Origin: Scatosoma sp045643825
Lineage (GTDB): Bacteria; Bacillota; Clostridia; Christensenellales; Borkfalkiaceae
DNA: 55,620 nucleotides
Assembly (NCBI GenBank): GCA_045643825.1
Contig: JAZRFV010000092.1
Span: 1 to 55,620, forward strand
Direction: 5' to 3'
Every line of letters starts with the position of its first letter. The first letter of the stretch is position 1. Shown here piece by piece: positions 8,544 to 17,621 of this stretch. Below the pieces are notes generated by a model. That model saw only the letters and a program-made list of their open reading frames with translations, was not told the origin of the DNA and ran no database searches. The position numbers and the translations under genes are program-made.

Positions 8544-9493
8544 AGGTTATCTGCTATATATTAATCGGGATAGGCGTTCTTTTCGCCCTGCCGTCTACCA
8601 TATACACCTTTATGTTTCTTGGTGTATTTCATAGGCGAAAATCGATTATGCTCGAAAGCGACGATCTAACGGGTACGCAATATCTTCCCTTTGCCGATCG
8701 GTTTAAGACGGATATCTCGCGCGCGAGGGCAATCCCTTGTGATAGGGTAGAGCTGCAGGCAAAGGACGGGGTGAAGCTTGTCGGTAGATATTACGACAAG
8801 CAATCGGATAAAACGATCCTGTTCGTACACGGTTATCAATCGAACCCCTTCAACAACTTCTCGGCGATCACGCTGGATTTTTTAAACCAAGGCTTTAACG
8901 TCTTATTGATAGACCAAAGGGCGCATGGGGAAAGCGGCGGTCGATTTACCACGATGGGCAACCGAGAAAAGTACGATTTGTTGGATTGGATTGCGTACGC
9001 GGAAGGCAAAGCGGGGGTAGAGCATATCTTCCTTTACGGCATTTCCATGGGCGCAACCACCGTCGGATACACGTCGGAGCTTATTCAATCGAAAAAGGTA
9101 AAGGGCCTCGTAATGGAGGCAGGGTTTACCTGTTTTTATGACGAATTGACCAGCAGTTTAGGGCAAATATTTATGCGACAAGCCGCCTTAAACTACGTTT
9201 ACCTAATGACAAAGAGCGTTTTAAAGACGGATATAAAGCAAAGCGTAGAGGCTTCGCTGAAAAACAACAAAATCCCCGTTTTATTCCTGCACGGGGACGT
9301 GGATAAAGAGGTGCCGATAGACTTCACGAAAAGGAGCTTCGAGGCGTGTGCCTCTCCAAAAAAAATGGTTACGGTAGAGGGCGCAGGACATACCCTTTGT
9401 TATCTTACGGGCGGTGAAACCGTCCGCAGGGAAATAGGCGATTTTATACAAGAATGTATCAACCCAAAGAAAGAGGTGAAAACGAATGAGTGA
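8534..9493 (+). CDS. Membrane-anchored alpha/beta hydrolase
   Basis: A 319-residue serine hydrolase with an N-terminal membrane segment (about 5-27). The triad is readable: Ser171 in YGISMG, Asp257 in HGDVDKEVP, His286 in GAGHTL. The oxyanion motif FVHGYQSN is present. It resembles the YqkD/BAAT-like hydrolases of Firmicutes. It overlaps the upstream gene by 10 bases and FakB by 8, so it is in the same operon. A lipase or thioesterase role on acyl products is plausible but not shown. Confidence 0.82.
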   Translation: MVIEVICYILIGIGVLFALPSTIYTFMFLGVFHRRKSIMLESDDLTGTQYLPFADRFKTDISRARAIPCDRVELQAKDGVKLVGRYYDKQSDKTILFVHGYQSNPFNNFSAITLDFLNQGFNVLLIDQRAHGESGGRFTTMGNREKYDLLDWIAYAEGKAGVEHIFLYGISMGATTVGYTSELIQSKKVKGLVMEAGFTCFYDELTSSLGQIFMRQAALNYVYLMTKSVLKTDIKQSVEASLKNNKIPVLFLHGDVDKEVPIDFTKRSFEACASPKKMVTVEGAGHTLCYLTGGETVRREIGDFIQECINPKKEVKTNE

Positions 9494-10445
9494 AAAGAAA
9501 TTTGTAATACTTCCCGATATCACGTGTGATTTGAATACGGAGCTTCGGGAAAAATACGATATCGAGATAGTATGGGGGCACGTGCGTTATCCTGACGGAA
9601 GCGAGCAGGTTTCCTTCCTCGATTGGAAGGATTGCGCATATATCAAGGACTGCACGGGGGAGGCGTTCTACGAGGCGCTGTCGAAGGAGCCCAACGGTTT
9701 TACCACCGCCCCTCCGAACATTCAGGAGTTTTACAACACCTTTGAAAAATACGTCAAGGAAGGCTACGGCATTTTGTCGATGTCCATTTCTTCGGGTATG
9801 AGCGGTACCTTGAACTTTGCATTAAAGGCAAAGGAAATGATTTTGGAACAGTATCCCGATGCGGAAATCGAGTGCTTCGATTCCTTACGCTTTGGCCCTG
9901 GATATGGCTTGATGGCGATCTATGCCTCCCAAATGCGTGCGGAAGGGAAAACCCTTGCGGAAGTGAAGGCGTACTTGGAGGAAAATAAATGCCGTTTCCA
10001 CCAAATCGGTTGGCTGGACGATTTGTCCTTCGTTGCAAAGAAGGGTAGAATCTCCCACGCGAAGGCGTTTATGGGCAAGCTGATTGGCGTAAAGCCCCTT
10101 GGGGAATTCGACTACAACGGCTTGACGACCATTATCGGTAAAGCAAAGGGCGAAAAATCGGCATATACCGCGTTGCTTTCGTATATCGAACAAACGATAG
10201 AAAACCCTGAAGAACAGGTGATTATCATCGCGCATACGAACAGACGTGCGCAGGCGGAACGCTACAAACAGCTAATCCAAGAAAAGTTCAACCCGAAGGG
10301 AATCTACCTCAACGACGTATATCCTTCCTGCGGGATCAACGTCGGCCCTGGGCTGATGGCGGCGTATTATATGGGGAAGCCGATCTCGTCGCAAGGGTTA
10401 GAGGAAGAAAAGAAGATAATGACCGCTATTTTAAGCGCGAAATAA
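9486..10445 (+). CDS. DegV family fatty-acid-binding protein (FakB)
   Basis: A 319-residue DegV-fold protein, which binds one fatty acid in a tunnel and presents its carboxylate for phosphorylation by FakA. Visible family features are the N-terminal ILPDITCDL strand, TTAPPNIQEFY, SISSGMSGT (serines that bind the head group) and the C-terminal GINVGPGLM. FakA is encoded three genes on, at 11856, so the pair makes an acyl-phosphate-forming fatty acid kinase within a lipid operon. Which chain it binds cannot be read. Confidence 0.88.
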   Translation: MSEKKFVILPDITCDLNTELREKYDIEIVWGHVRYPDGSEQVSFLDWKDCAYIKDCTGEAFYEALSKEPNGFTTAPPNIQEFYNTFEKYVKEGYGILSMSISSGMSGTLNFALKAKEMILEQYPDAEIECFDSLRFGPGYGLMAIYASQMRAEGKTLAEVKAYLEENKCRFHQIGWLDDLSFVAKKGRISHAKAFMGKLIGVKPLGEFDYNGLTTIIGKAKGEKSAYTALLSYIEQTIENPEEQVIIIAHTNRRAQAERYKQLIQEKFNPKGIYLNDVYPSCGINVGPGLMAAYYMGKPISSQGLEEEKKIMTAILSAK

Positions 10446-10463
10446 AATTATGGAGAAAATGGT

Positions 10464-11852
10464 ATGCAAAAGATAAGGGGAAGAGGGAAATTATTCCTTT
10501 ACGGTATGGCGGGCTTGGGTGTGAATATGCTCAACCTAATCGTTGGCTCGTACCTGTGTGATGCGTTGATGGTAGAGGGATTCCAAGAGAATATCGAAAA
10601 TTGGACTTACCTCAATAAGACCTTGGTCGTTGCGGCAATTTGGTCGGTTTTGATTGCCATTGCAAAGATTGTGGATGGTGTCATTGACGTTCCGCTTGCA
10701 GGTTGGACGGATAAGCTGAAATCCCGTTGGGGCAAGAGAAGACCTGCCATTTTACTTGGTATGGTGCCGATGATGATTGCGTACACGCTGTTCTTATTCC
10801 CGTTGCAAAACGCGGAAAAGAGCATTGTAAACACCATTTGGTTTGGCTTGATGTTGTGTATTTTCTATACCTTCTATACGCTGACGATGGTTACCTACTA
10901 CGCAACCTTCTCGGAGGTGGTGGACAACGAGCCTGATCGCGTTGCCTTGTCCAACTACAAAACCATTTTCGACGTGGTATTTTTCGTGCTTGGCTACGCC
11001 CTGATTCCTGCTTTTATCGGCAGTACGAATATCCGCATCATCGCTTTTGCCTTCTTACCCTTATCGTTGACGATGCTTATCCCCTTGTTTATGATCAAGG
11101 AAAAATCTACCTTGGATAAGGACATTGAGGAGTATAAGAAGAACGGAGAATACGAGGAAGAGGAACAAGAGGAACACGTTGGCATCATCGAATCGTTTAA
11201 GTATGCCATCAAGAACAAGAGCTTTATGGTATGGATGGTGGTATATTTCGCGTTGGAATTTGCTGTGCAATTGTTCTTGACGGGACAAAACGTACTCTAC
11301 TCTGGATATATGGGCTTTGAAGGGTTTAAAATCACGGTGATTATGGCCTGCGCTTTCGCGCCTATTCCGCTTACCTTGATTTTGTATAATAAAATTGTCA
11401 GAAAGCACGGCGTGAAAATGGGGTACATTTTCTCGTTGACCGCATACCTGCTTGCCATGTTGGTTACCGTATTGTGCTCGCAAAAGCTTATCCCCAACGA
11501 AAATGTTAGATTGTTGGTTGCGGCGTTTGGCGGTATTTTGTCCGCCTTTGGTACGGGGTGCTTCTTCTCGATCAATTACACCATTCCCTCTACCATTGCC
11601 GACAACGAAAGAAAGGCAACGGGGATCTCGCACCCTGCGATGTATTTTGCCATTCAGGGTTTATTCGGTGGGGTTGCCTCGGCGCTCTCGACAGGTTTGG
11701 TGTGGGTAAACCTTAAAAATATTGCTGGCGGCCAATTCGTTTGGATTATGCCCCTCGTGGTTATTTTTGGCGGCCTCGTATCTATGTTGATGACAAAGCT
11801 TATGAGCAAGGACGTTAGCGAAATCGGTAAAGTGAACGAAGAAAAGGAATAA
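10464..11852 (+). CDS. GPH-family sugar:cation symporter-like permease (MFS)
   Basis: A 462-residue membrane carrier with about 12 membrane segments. The family signature between helices 2 and 3 is present: DGVIDVPLAGWTDKLKSRWG followed by KRRP, as in melibiose-type symporters. A charged cytoplasmic loop with many Glu lies near residues 215-245. The substrate may be a glycoside or another amphipathic metabolite; its place between FakB and FakA suggests a link with lipid precursors, but this is only context. Confidence 0.82.
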   Translation: MQKIRGRGKLFLYGMAGLGVNMLNLIVGSYLCDALMVEGFQENIENWTYLNKTLVVAAIWSVLIAIAKIVDGVIDVPLAGWTDKLKSRWGKRRPAILLGMVPMMIAYTLFLFPLQNAEKSIVNTIWFGLMLCIFYTFYTLTMVTYYATFSEVVDNEPDRVALSNYKTIFDVVFFVLGYALIPAFIGSTNIRIIAFAFLPLSLTMLIPLFMIKEKSTLDKDIEEYKKNGEYEEEEQEEHVGIIESFKYAIKNKSFMVWMVVYFALEFAVQLFLTGQNVLYSGYMGFEGFKITVIMACAFAPIPLTLILYNKIVRKHGVKMGYIFSLTAYLLAMLVTVLCSQKLIPNENVRLLVAAFGGILSAFGTGCFFSINYTIPSTIADNERKATGISHPAMYFAIQGLFGGVASALSTGLVWVNLKNIAGGQFVWIMPLVVIFGGLVSMLMTKLMSKDVSEIGKVNEEKE

Positions 11853-11855
11853 CGA

Positions 11856-13493
11856 ATGAAAATTAGAAGGATCAATGGTCGTGATTTTGAAGGGATGATG
11901 AAAAGCGGTTTGTCAAACCTCAAACAGCACGAAGAAAAAATCAATGCAATGAACGTTTTCCCCGTTACGGACGGCGACACGGGTACGAATATGTGCCTCA
12001 CCTTGGAAAACGGCATTCGCTATGCGCAGCCGAACAACGATTTGGGGGTATACCTGAAGGGCTTAAGCGAGGGGATGCTGCTCGGTGCAAGAGGAAACTC
12101 TGGGGTAATCCTTTCGCAAATCTTTAGAGGGATTTATTTAGAGCTCGCAAGGGATAGCATCGCCGACGTATCAGAGTTGAAGGACGCATTTATCCGTGGT
12201 TACCAAACCGCATATCAAACGGTTGCGCGCCCCGTGGAAGGTACAATTTTGACGGTAGCAAGAGAGGGCGTGGAGAACATTAAAAAGCAAATGCGCAGGG
12301 GCATGTACGTGCCTAACCTCTTTTCTATGTATTTGGCAGAGATGAGAAAGACGCTTGCGCAGACGCCTGAAATGTTGCCCGTTTTGAAAGAGGCAGGGGT
12401 GGTAGACAGCGGTGGTATGGGTTACGTATTGCTTGTGGAAGGTATGGAAAAATACCTCTATGGCGAGCCTATCACGGCAGGGGAGTTGAATTTTACCGCG
12501 CCCACCGTTTCCGCTTTCCAAGGCGGTTTGTTTGATCGCAATTCCACCTTCGAGCTTGGCTACTGCACGGAGTTCTTACTCCAACTCTTAAAATACAAAA
12601 AATCCTTTAACTTGGATAACTATACCAAAACGTTGCAGGGCTTTGGCGATTCGCTTGTATGTGTACAAAACGACGATATTGTGAAGGTACATATCCACAC
12701 CAAAACGCCTGCGAAGGTGATTGAGGAAAGTCAAAAATACGGCGAGTTCCGTTCGTTTAAGCTGGAAAATATGCAGCTTCAACATGACGAGCTGATGGAA
12801 AAGGTTGCCGTAACGAAGGTTGTGGAGCATAAGCCCTACGCCATCATCGCTATCTCCAACGGGGACGGTATCAAGGAATTGTTCGAATCCTTCGGCTGTG
12901 ACGTGGTGCTTGACGGCGGTAAGACAATGAACACCTCGGCGGAGGAAATCCTCAACGCGTTAAAGAGCGTTTCAGCGGATAAAATCGTCTTGTTCCCCAA
13001 CCACGAAAACATCGTGAAGGCGGCGGAGCAGGCTGTGGAGCTTTCTGGGCTCGACAACGTAGCGATTATGCCGAGTAAGAACGTGATGGAGTGCTACTAC
13101 GCCTTGGCGATGGATATATGTGATTGTGAAGACGTGGAAGAACGCGCGGAGGCGATGGCAAGCAGTTGCAAAATGATTCGCGCCTTCCAAGTGACTCAAT
13201 GTGTCAAGAGCTGTGTTTGTAACGGCGTTGCTTGCAACAAAGGGGAATACGTTATCTTGGAAGATGGTGATCCCATTGCTTGCGTGAAGGAATATGCCCA
13301 AATCCTTGACGTTTTGGCGGAAAAATCCGTCTTTGAAGAGGCGGAAGGGTGTATGATTTTCACAGGCTTGGGGTTAAAGGAGTTTGACCAAGCTCAATAC
13401 GAAGGCTTACTGAAAGAAAAGGCAGGGGATATCGAGGTATCCTTTATGGACGGTCAGCAAAGGATTTACGACCTGATTATCGGGGTGCTTTGA
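11856..13493 (+). CDS. fakA: Fatty acid kinase FakA (DhaL/YloV family)
   Basis: A 545-residue ATP-dependent kinase that phosphorylates fatty acids bound to FakB. The N-terminal DhaL-like nucleotide domain has NVFPVTDGDTGTNM with the metal-binding aspartates and GARGNSGVILSQ. The middle and C-terminal domains (about 210-545) match the YloV/FakA length of about 550. It starts 4 bases after the permease gene. With FakB at 9486 this operon can make acyl-phosphate from free fatty acid, an input for acyltransferases or acyl-ACP. Confidence 0.9.
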   Translation: MKIRRINGRDFEGMMKSGLSNLKQHEEKINAMNVFPVTDGDTGTNMCLTLENGIRYAQPNNDLGVYLKGLSEGMLLGARGNSGVILSQIFRGIYLELARDSIADVSELKDAFIRGYQTAYQTVARPVEGTILTVAREGVENIKKQMRRGMYVPNLFSMYLAEMRKTLAQTPEMLPVLKEAGVVDSGGMGYVLLVEGMEKYLYGEPITAGELNFTAPTVSAFQGGLFDRNSTFELGYCTEFLLQLLKYKKSFNLDNYTKTLQGFGDSLVCVQNDDIVKVHIHTKTPAKVIEESQKYGEFRSFKLENMQLQHDELMEKVAVTKVVEHKPYAIIAISNGDGIKELFESFGCDVVLDGGKTMNTSAEEILNALKSVSADKIVLFPNHENIVKAAEQAVELSGLDNVAIMPSKNVMECYYALAMDICDCEDVEERAEAMASSCKMIRAFQVTQCVKSCVCNGVACNKGEYVILEDGDPIACVKEYAQILDVLAEKSVFEEAEGCMIFTGLGLKEFDQAQYEGLLKEKAGDIEVSFMDGQQRIYDLIIGVL

Positions 13494-13494
13494 T

Positions 13495-14445
13495 ATGGAC
13501 GTTTGGCAAATTATATTGATATGCTTCTTGGCGTCCCTGGTACTGTTTTGGATTGCTTCGTACTTTATCATTGCGTACATCGTGTACAGCATTACCTTGG
13601 TAAGAACGGACAAGGAAAAATGGTCGAGGGAGTGCAGTTTGAAGGAAGATGGCGAGCAGGTATCGATGTACCGTGAAGCGGAGGCGTGGGTTGCACCGCA
13701 CCTTGACAAGAAAACGGACGTGGATATCGTCAACGAAGGCTTCCATTTGTATGGGGAATACGTTGACTTTGGCTTTGATAAGGCGGTTATCGTCATCGCT
13801 GGCAGGACGGAGGGGTGCAAATATGCGTACTACTTCGCAGAGCCTTACCGCCGTGCTGGGTATAACATTTTGGCGATTGACAACCGTTCCCACGGGCTGT
13901 CGGATGGTAAATACAACTCCTTGGGGCTGAAGGAATATTCGGACATTATCGCTTGGGGTAAATTCCTGCACGAGCAAAAGAACGTGAAACAAATCGTACT
14001 GCACGGTATATGCATTGGCTCGGCAACGGCGTTGTATACCTTGATATCCGAAAGCTGTCCCGATTATATCGTGGGTATGGTTGCGGACGGGATGTATTCC
14101 GACTTCAAGGAAACGACCAAAAACCACATGATTGAGCAAAATAGAAAGATTCAGCCTTGCTTGAACCTGTTTATGTGGTTCTTTAAGCTTTGTACGGGCG
14201 AAGATGCGGTGAAAAATGGACCGATTCGGGTTATCCACAAGCTGAAAAAACCGATTTTGTTTATTTATAGCAAAGAGGATATCTATTCCGTGCCCGAAAA
14301 GGGGCAGCTGTTGTACGATACCTGCACCGGGCCGAAGAAGCTGGTGTGGTTTGACAAGGGTGGCCATTCACGGGTAAGAATAAATAACCAAGAAAAATAT
14401 GATAATACGATTGTAGAATATTTGGAAGAAAACTTCCACGCGTAG
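13495..14445 (+). CDS. Alpha/beta hydrolase with cysteine at the nucleophile position
   Basis: A 316-residue protein with one N-terminal membrane segment (about 8-30) and an alpha/beta hydrolase fold. The nucleophile elbow reads HGICIGSA, so Cys173 replaces the usual serine. The acid (SKEDIYSVP) and histidine (GGHSRV) positions are intact. Cysteine nucleophiles occur in dienelactone hydrolases; here it could mean a thiol acyltransferase or a changed chemistry. The gene starts 1 base after the FakA stop, so it belongs to the operon. Confidence 0.8.
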   Translation: MDVWQIILICFLASLVLFWIASYFIIAYIVYSITLVRTDKEKWSRECSLKEDGEQVSMYREAEAWVAPHLDKKTDVDIVNEGFHLYGEYVDFGFDKAVIVIAGRTEGCKYAYYFAEPYRRAGYNILAIDNRSHGLSDGKYNSLGLKEYSDIIAWGKFLHEQKNVKQIVLHGICIGSATALYTLISESCPDYIVGMVADGMYSDFKETTKNHMIEQNRKIQPCLNLFMWFFKLCTGEDAVKNGPIRVIHKLKKPILFIYSKEDIYSVPEKGQLLYDTCTGPKKLVWFDKGGHSRVRINNQEKYDNTIVEYLEENFHA

Positions 14446-14456
14446 GAGGGAAGGCT

Positions 14457-15539
14457 TTGGAGGAAAAGAAAAAACGGCTCACTTCAAAAAAATCCAAAAG
14501 GATAGTGGCGTTGATTGCCCTGTTGAGCGGGTTGAGTACCGCCACCATCTTTGCGGCGAAGGAAATATACGATTCTTGCTTCCTTCGATATGAAAAAAAG
14601 GAGCTGTATACGGTTTATGGGGAATTCGATTACAGTCGGGTAGCGCATAAATTGAATAGACAGCTGTTCAACTTCTATTCGGACAAGGTAAAGCTGCAAG
14701 GGTATTTCTACCCTGCGGAAAAAACCAAGGGGATCGTCGTGGTTAGCCACGGTATGCATGCAGGTGCGGACGATTATTTACCCTTTATCAGCTATTTCGT
14801 GCAAAACAATTATTCCGTATTTGCTTACGATTGCAAAGGCACGTACGCATCCGAGGGGGATGCTACGGTGGGGATGATTACTCCGCTTGTGGATTTGGAC
14901 CACGCATTGGATTTTATCGAGAGCGATTCGTACCTTTCCAAACAGCCCTTGTTCCTGTTCGGACATTCCTGGGGCGGGTATGCGGCGACCTCGGTGTTGG
15001 CGTTGCACGACAATATCAAGGCCTGTGCGGCGGTTGCACCCTTTAACAGCGGTTATACCCTGATATGTGAAAAGGGGGAACAGTACGCAGGCCCCTTGGC
15101 AGGTGGCCCTCCCAAGGCATTTTTGGACATTTATCAAAAGATTTTGTTCAAGGATTATACGAAATATAACGGCGTGAAGGGGATTAACAGTACGGATATC
15201 CCCGTGTTGATTGCTCACGGCAATAGGGACAGCGTCATCAGCTTTAACGGGCAATCGGTGATTTCTCACCGAGAGGAAATCCGTAAGGATAACGTTTTCT
15301 ACTACGTCGGTACGGACGAACAAGCAGGGCATAACACCATACTGCACTCGAAACGGGCGGTGGTGTATCAAGAAAAGGTGAAGGCGGATTTAAAAGCGTT
15401 AAAAAAAGAAAAAGACCGCAACCTTACGAAGGAAGAGCTGACGGCTTTTTGCGAAGGTGTGGATCACACCCTGTACAGCGAGGTCAACGAGGACCTGATG
15501 GATGAAATTTTGAATATGTTTAACAATGCGTTAAAATAA
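14457..15539 (+). CDS. Membrane-anchored serine hydrolase (lysophospholipase-like)
   Basis: A 360-residue protein with a lysine-rich N-terminus, a membrane segment (about 17-34) and an alpha/beta hydrolase domain. Motifs: VVVSHGMHAG (oxyanion hole), FGHSWGG with Ser171, HGNRDSVI with the acid, and AGHNT with the histidine. It resembles monoacylglycerol lipase/lysophospholipase proteins. The TTG start at 14457 follows AGGAGGG; no in-frame ATG fits better. It is the third hydrolase of the operon and the last coupled gene. Confidence 0.82.
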   Translation: MEEKKKRLTSKKSKRIVALIALLSGLSTATIFAAKEIYDSCFLRYEKKELYTVYGEFDYSRVAHKLNRQLFNFYSDKVKLQGYFYPAEKTKGIVVVSHGMHAGADDYLPFISYFVQNNYSVFAYDCKGTYASEGDATVGMITPLVDLDHALDFIESDSYLSKQPLFLFGHSWGGYAATSVLALHDNIKACAAVAPFNSGYTLICEKGEQYAGPLAGGPPKAFLDIYQKILFKDYTKYNGVKGINSTDIPVLIAHGNRDSVISFNGQSVISHREEIRKDNVFYYVGTDEQAGHNTILHSKRAVVYQEKVKADLKALKKEKDRNLTKEELTAFCEGVDHTLYSEVNEDLMDEILNMFNNALK

Positions 15540-15563
15540 AAAATATATATAAGGAGATAAATT

Positions 15564-16061
15564 ATGTATTGTAAAAAATGTGGCAAATTTATTGGCAATG
15601 ATTCGGATTATTGTGACGAATGTTCCGTAAAAGAAACGGAAGCGTTTGAAGAATTTTCCGAAAAGAAAGCGGAAGAGGTGTCCCCCGTGTATGACTATGC
15701 ACCCACCCCTGCACCTACATACAATGGTAGTGACGAAATTAAATTGGGCAAAGCAATCGCCGCAATGATTTTGTCGGAAATTGGTTTTGTGTTTATTTAC
15801 GCTGCAATAATGTTGTTGGGGGCGATGGTTACTACGTATGATGATACAAGTGTAATCGTGTGTGCGGTACTCGGACTTCCTATGTGTATCTTGAGCTTGA
15901 TTTTTGGTATCCAATCCATCAAAAACTTCAAGGCAACATCGCATTTTAGAAACGGAAAACGTATACCCGTTCTTATCTTGGGTATTTGTTCGGTGGTAAT
16001 GGCAGGTATCAGCTTGTTCCTTGTGTTCATTTTGTTGCTTTGTGCAGCATTGCTTATCTAA
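15564..16061 (+). CDS. Zinc-ribbon membrane protein (DUF4190-like)
   Basis: A 165-residue protein with an N-terminal zinc ribbon (MYCKKCGKF ... YCDEC), a Glu- and Pro-rich linker and three hydrophobic segments from about residue 70 on. The ribbon-then-membrane layout is common in Firmicutes proteins of unknown role. It has a good AAGGAGA site. It lies 24 bases after the hydrolase gene and may be the end of the operon, since a terminator follows. Confidence 0.75.
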   Translation: MYCKKCGKFIGNDSDYCDECSVKETEAFEEFSEKKAEEVSPVYDYAPTPAPTYNGSDEIKLGKAIAAMILSEIGFVFIYAAIMLLGAMVTTYDDTSVIVCAVLGLPMCILSLIFGIQSIKNFKATSHFRNGKRIPVLILGICSVVMAGISLFLVFILLLCAALLI

Positions 16062-16070
16062 ATGATTAAA

Positions 16071-16108
16071 AAATAGCGTAGGTGGATAATTGCCTACGCT
16101 ATTTTTAT
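16071..16108 (+). terminator. Terminator of the acyl-lipid operon
   Basis: AAATAGCGTAGG (16071-16082) pairs perfectly with CCTACGCTATTT (16093-16104) and runs into a T-tract. The A-tract on the other side lets it act in both directions. Confidence 0.88.
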
Positions 16109-16112
16109 GTAA

Positions 16113-16141
16113 AAAACCGAGCCGTGTTTCGGCTCGGTTTT
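16113..16141 (-). terminator. Terminator of the malic enzyme gene
   Basis: AAAACCGAGCC and GGCTCGGTTTT form an 11-base stem with a 7-base loop and A/T tracts on both sides, placed just beyond the minus-strand malic enzyme stop. It forms a convergent pair with the preceding terminator. Confidence 0.85.
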
Positions 16142-16158
16142 ATTTTTACATTGTTATA

Positions 16159-17331
16159 TTACACTCTTGCAACGCCCGTCTTGATTGCCGCTTCTTTTAC
16201 CGCTTTGGATACGGCGTCCTTTACGGCAGGGTTGAATGCATCAGGGATGATGTATTCGGGGGTGAGTTCATTTTCGGGGATAACGTTTGCGATTGCTTCC
16301 GCCGCGGCAAGCTTCATTGCATCGTTGATGTCGCGTGCGTGTACGTCCAAGGCGCCACGGAAGATACCGGGGAAGGCGAGCACGTTGTTGATTTGGTTGG
16401 GGAAGTCGCTTCTACCCGTACCCATAATCTTTGCACCTGCTTCGAGGGCTTCGGCAGGGAGGATTTCTGGGATGGGGTTAGCCATTGCGAAGATGATGGG
16501 ATCCTTCGCCATGGATTGTACCATTTCCTTGGTCAAGCTACCGGGGGCGGAAACGCCAACAAATACGTCCGCACCTTTGATTACGTCTGCAAGGCTGCCT
16601 TTCTTCATTTCAAGGTTAGAGATTTCCGCCATTTCTTCCTTGATGGGGTTCAAACCGTCGCGGCCTTTATAGATGGCGCCCTTACGATCGCACAAGATAA
16701 CCTTTTTAAGGCCCTTGCTCATCAAAAGCTTCGTGATGGCGATACCTGCGGCACCTGCACCGTTTACAACTACCTCGATCTCTTCAATCTTCTTATCCAC
16801 GAGCTTCAATGCGTTGATCATTGCCGCCAAGGTAACGATGGCGGTACCGTGTTGGTCATCGTGGAAGATGGGGATATCGCAAACCTCTTTAAGGCGTTTT
16901 TCAATCTCGAAACAACGGGGTGCAGAGATGTCTTCAAGGTTGACACCGCCGAAGCTACCTGCAAGAAGCTTTACGGTGTTTACGATATCGTCCACCTCTT
17001 TCGAGCGGATACACAAGGGGAAGGCGTCTACATCGCCAAAGGTCTTGAACAAAGCACATTTGCCTTCCATAACGGGCATACCTGCTTCGGGGCCGATGTC
17101 GCCAAGGCCTAAAACTGCGGTGCCGTCGGTAACAACGGCAACGAGGTTCGAACGGCGGGTGTAAACGTATGACAAGTCTACGTTTTCAGAAATTTTCAAG
17201 CAGGGCTCTGCAACACCAGGGGTGTAAGCCACAGCCAGCTCTTCGCTGTTGGTGATGGGGGCGTGTGCGATAACCTCAATTTTACCTTGCCATTTTGCGT
17301 GTTCTTGCAACGCAAACTCTTTTTTATCCAT
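16159..17331 (-). CDS. NAD(P)-dependent malic enzyme, short form
   Basis: A 390-residue malate dehydrogenase (oxaloacetate-decarboxylating), converting malate to pyruvate and CO2. Visible are YTPGVAEPCL, the metal-binding stretch GDIGPEAGMPVMEGKCALFK, HDDQHGTA and the Rossmann motif VNGAGAAGIAI. It lacks the phosphotransacetylase-like C-terminal domain of MaeB-type enzymes, as usual in Clostridia. It is the only clear minus-strand gene and separates the lipid operon from the RNA polymerase cluster. Pyruvate phosphate dikinase at the right edge is a metabolic relative. Confidence 0.93.
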   Translation of the reverse strand: MDKKEFALQEHAKWQGKIEVIAHAPITNSEELAVAYTPGVAEPCLKISENVDLSYVYTRRSNLVAVVTDGTAVLGLGDIGPEAGMPVMEGKCALFKTFGDVDAFPLCIRSKEVDDIVNTVKLLAGSFGGVNLEDISAPRCFEIEKRLKEVCDIPIFHDDQHGTAIVTLAAMINALKLVDKKIEEIEVVVNGAGAAGIAITKLLMSKGLKKVILCDRKGAIYKGRDGLNPIKEEMAEISNLEMKKGSLADVIKGADVFVGVSAPGSLTKEMVQSMAKDPIIFAMANPIPEILPAEALEAGAKIMGTGRSDFPNQINNVLAFPGIFRGALDVHARDINDAMKLAAAEAIANVIPENELTPEYIIPDAFNPAVKDAVSKAVKEAAIKTGVARV

Positions 17332-17406
17332 AAAAATACTCCTAAAAAGTCAATTTCGTTAGGGTATAACAGTCAAAAAAACCAAATACTCCGACATTAT
17401 AACATT

Positions 17407-17435
17407 ATTATAATACACTTGATGGGAAAAGTAAA
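17407..17435 (-). promoter_or_regulatory. Promoter of the malic enzyme gene
   Basis: Read on the minus strand: TTTACT (17435-17430), a 17-base spacer, TATAAT (17412-17407). A second TTATAAT lies closer to the gene, so the start point is uncertain. Confidence 0.6.
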
Positions 17436-17570
17436 GTGTTTTGCGAAAAAAACTCGGTGTATAGGGGTGCGTTTTATGGCAAAAAAAACTTATATTGCTG
17501 GGGCTTTATCGGGGATGGGAGTGCGGTGCGAAAAATTTTCTTTTTTGTCGATTTTTGTTGAAAAATCCTA

Positions 17571-17599
17571 TTGAAAAACCGAGAAAAATGGTGTATAAT
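17571..17599 (+). promoter_or_regulatory. Host-type promoter of the two-barrel RNA polymerase gene
   Basis: TTGAAA (17571-17576), 17-base spacer, TATAAT (17594-17599), preceded by TGG. Transcription should begin around 17606, right at the AAGGAGA ribosome site (17606-17612). This makes an almost leader-free mRNA and rules out upstream start codons for the polymerase. Confidence 0.8.
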
Positions 17600-17621
17600 A
17601 TACCCAAGGAGACGGGCAGTT

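Noticed and set aside
17263..17574. Open frame in front of the RNA polymerase gene
   Set aside because: It overlaps the malic enzyme gene and its promoter on the other strand, has no ribosome site and no recognisable domain.
17571..17621. Upstream TTG start at 17571 for the RNA polymerase
   Set aside because: It coincides with the -35 box of a consensus promoter, so it would not be in the mRNA; ATG at 17622 has a ribosome site.
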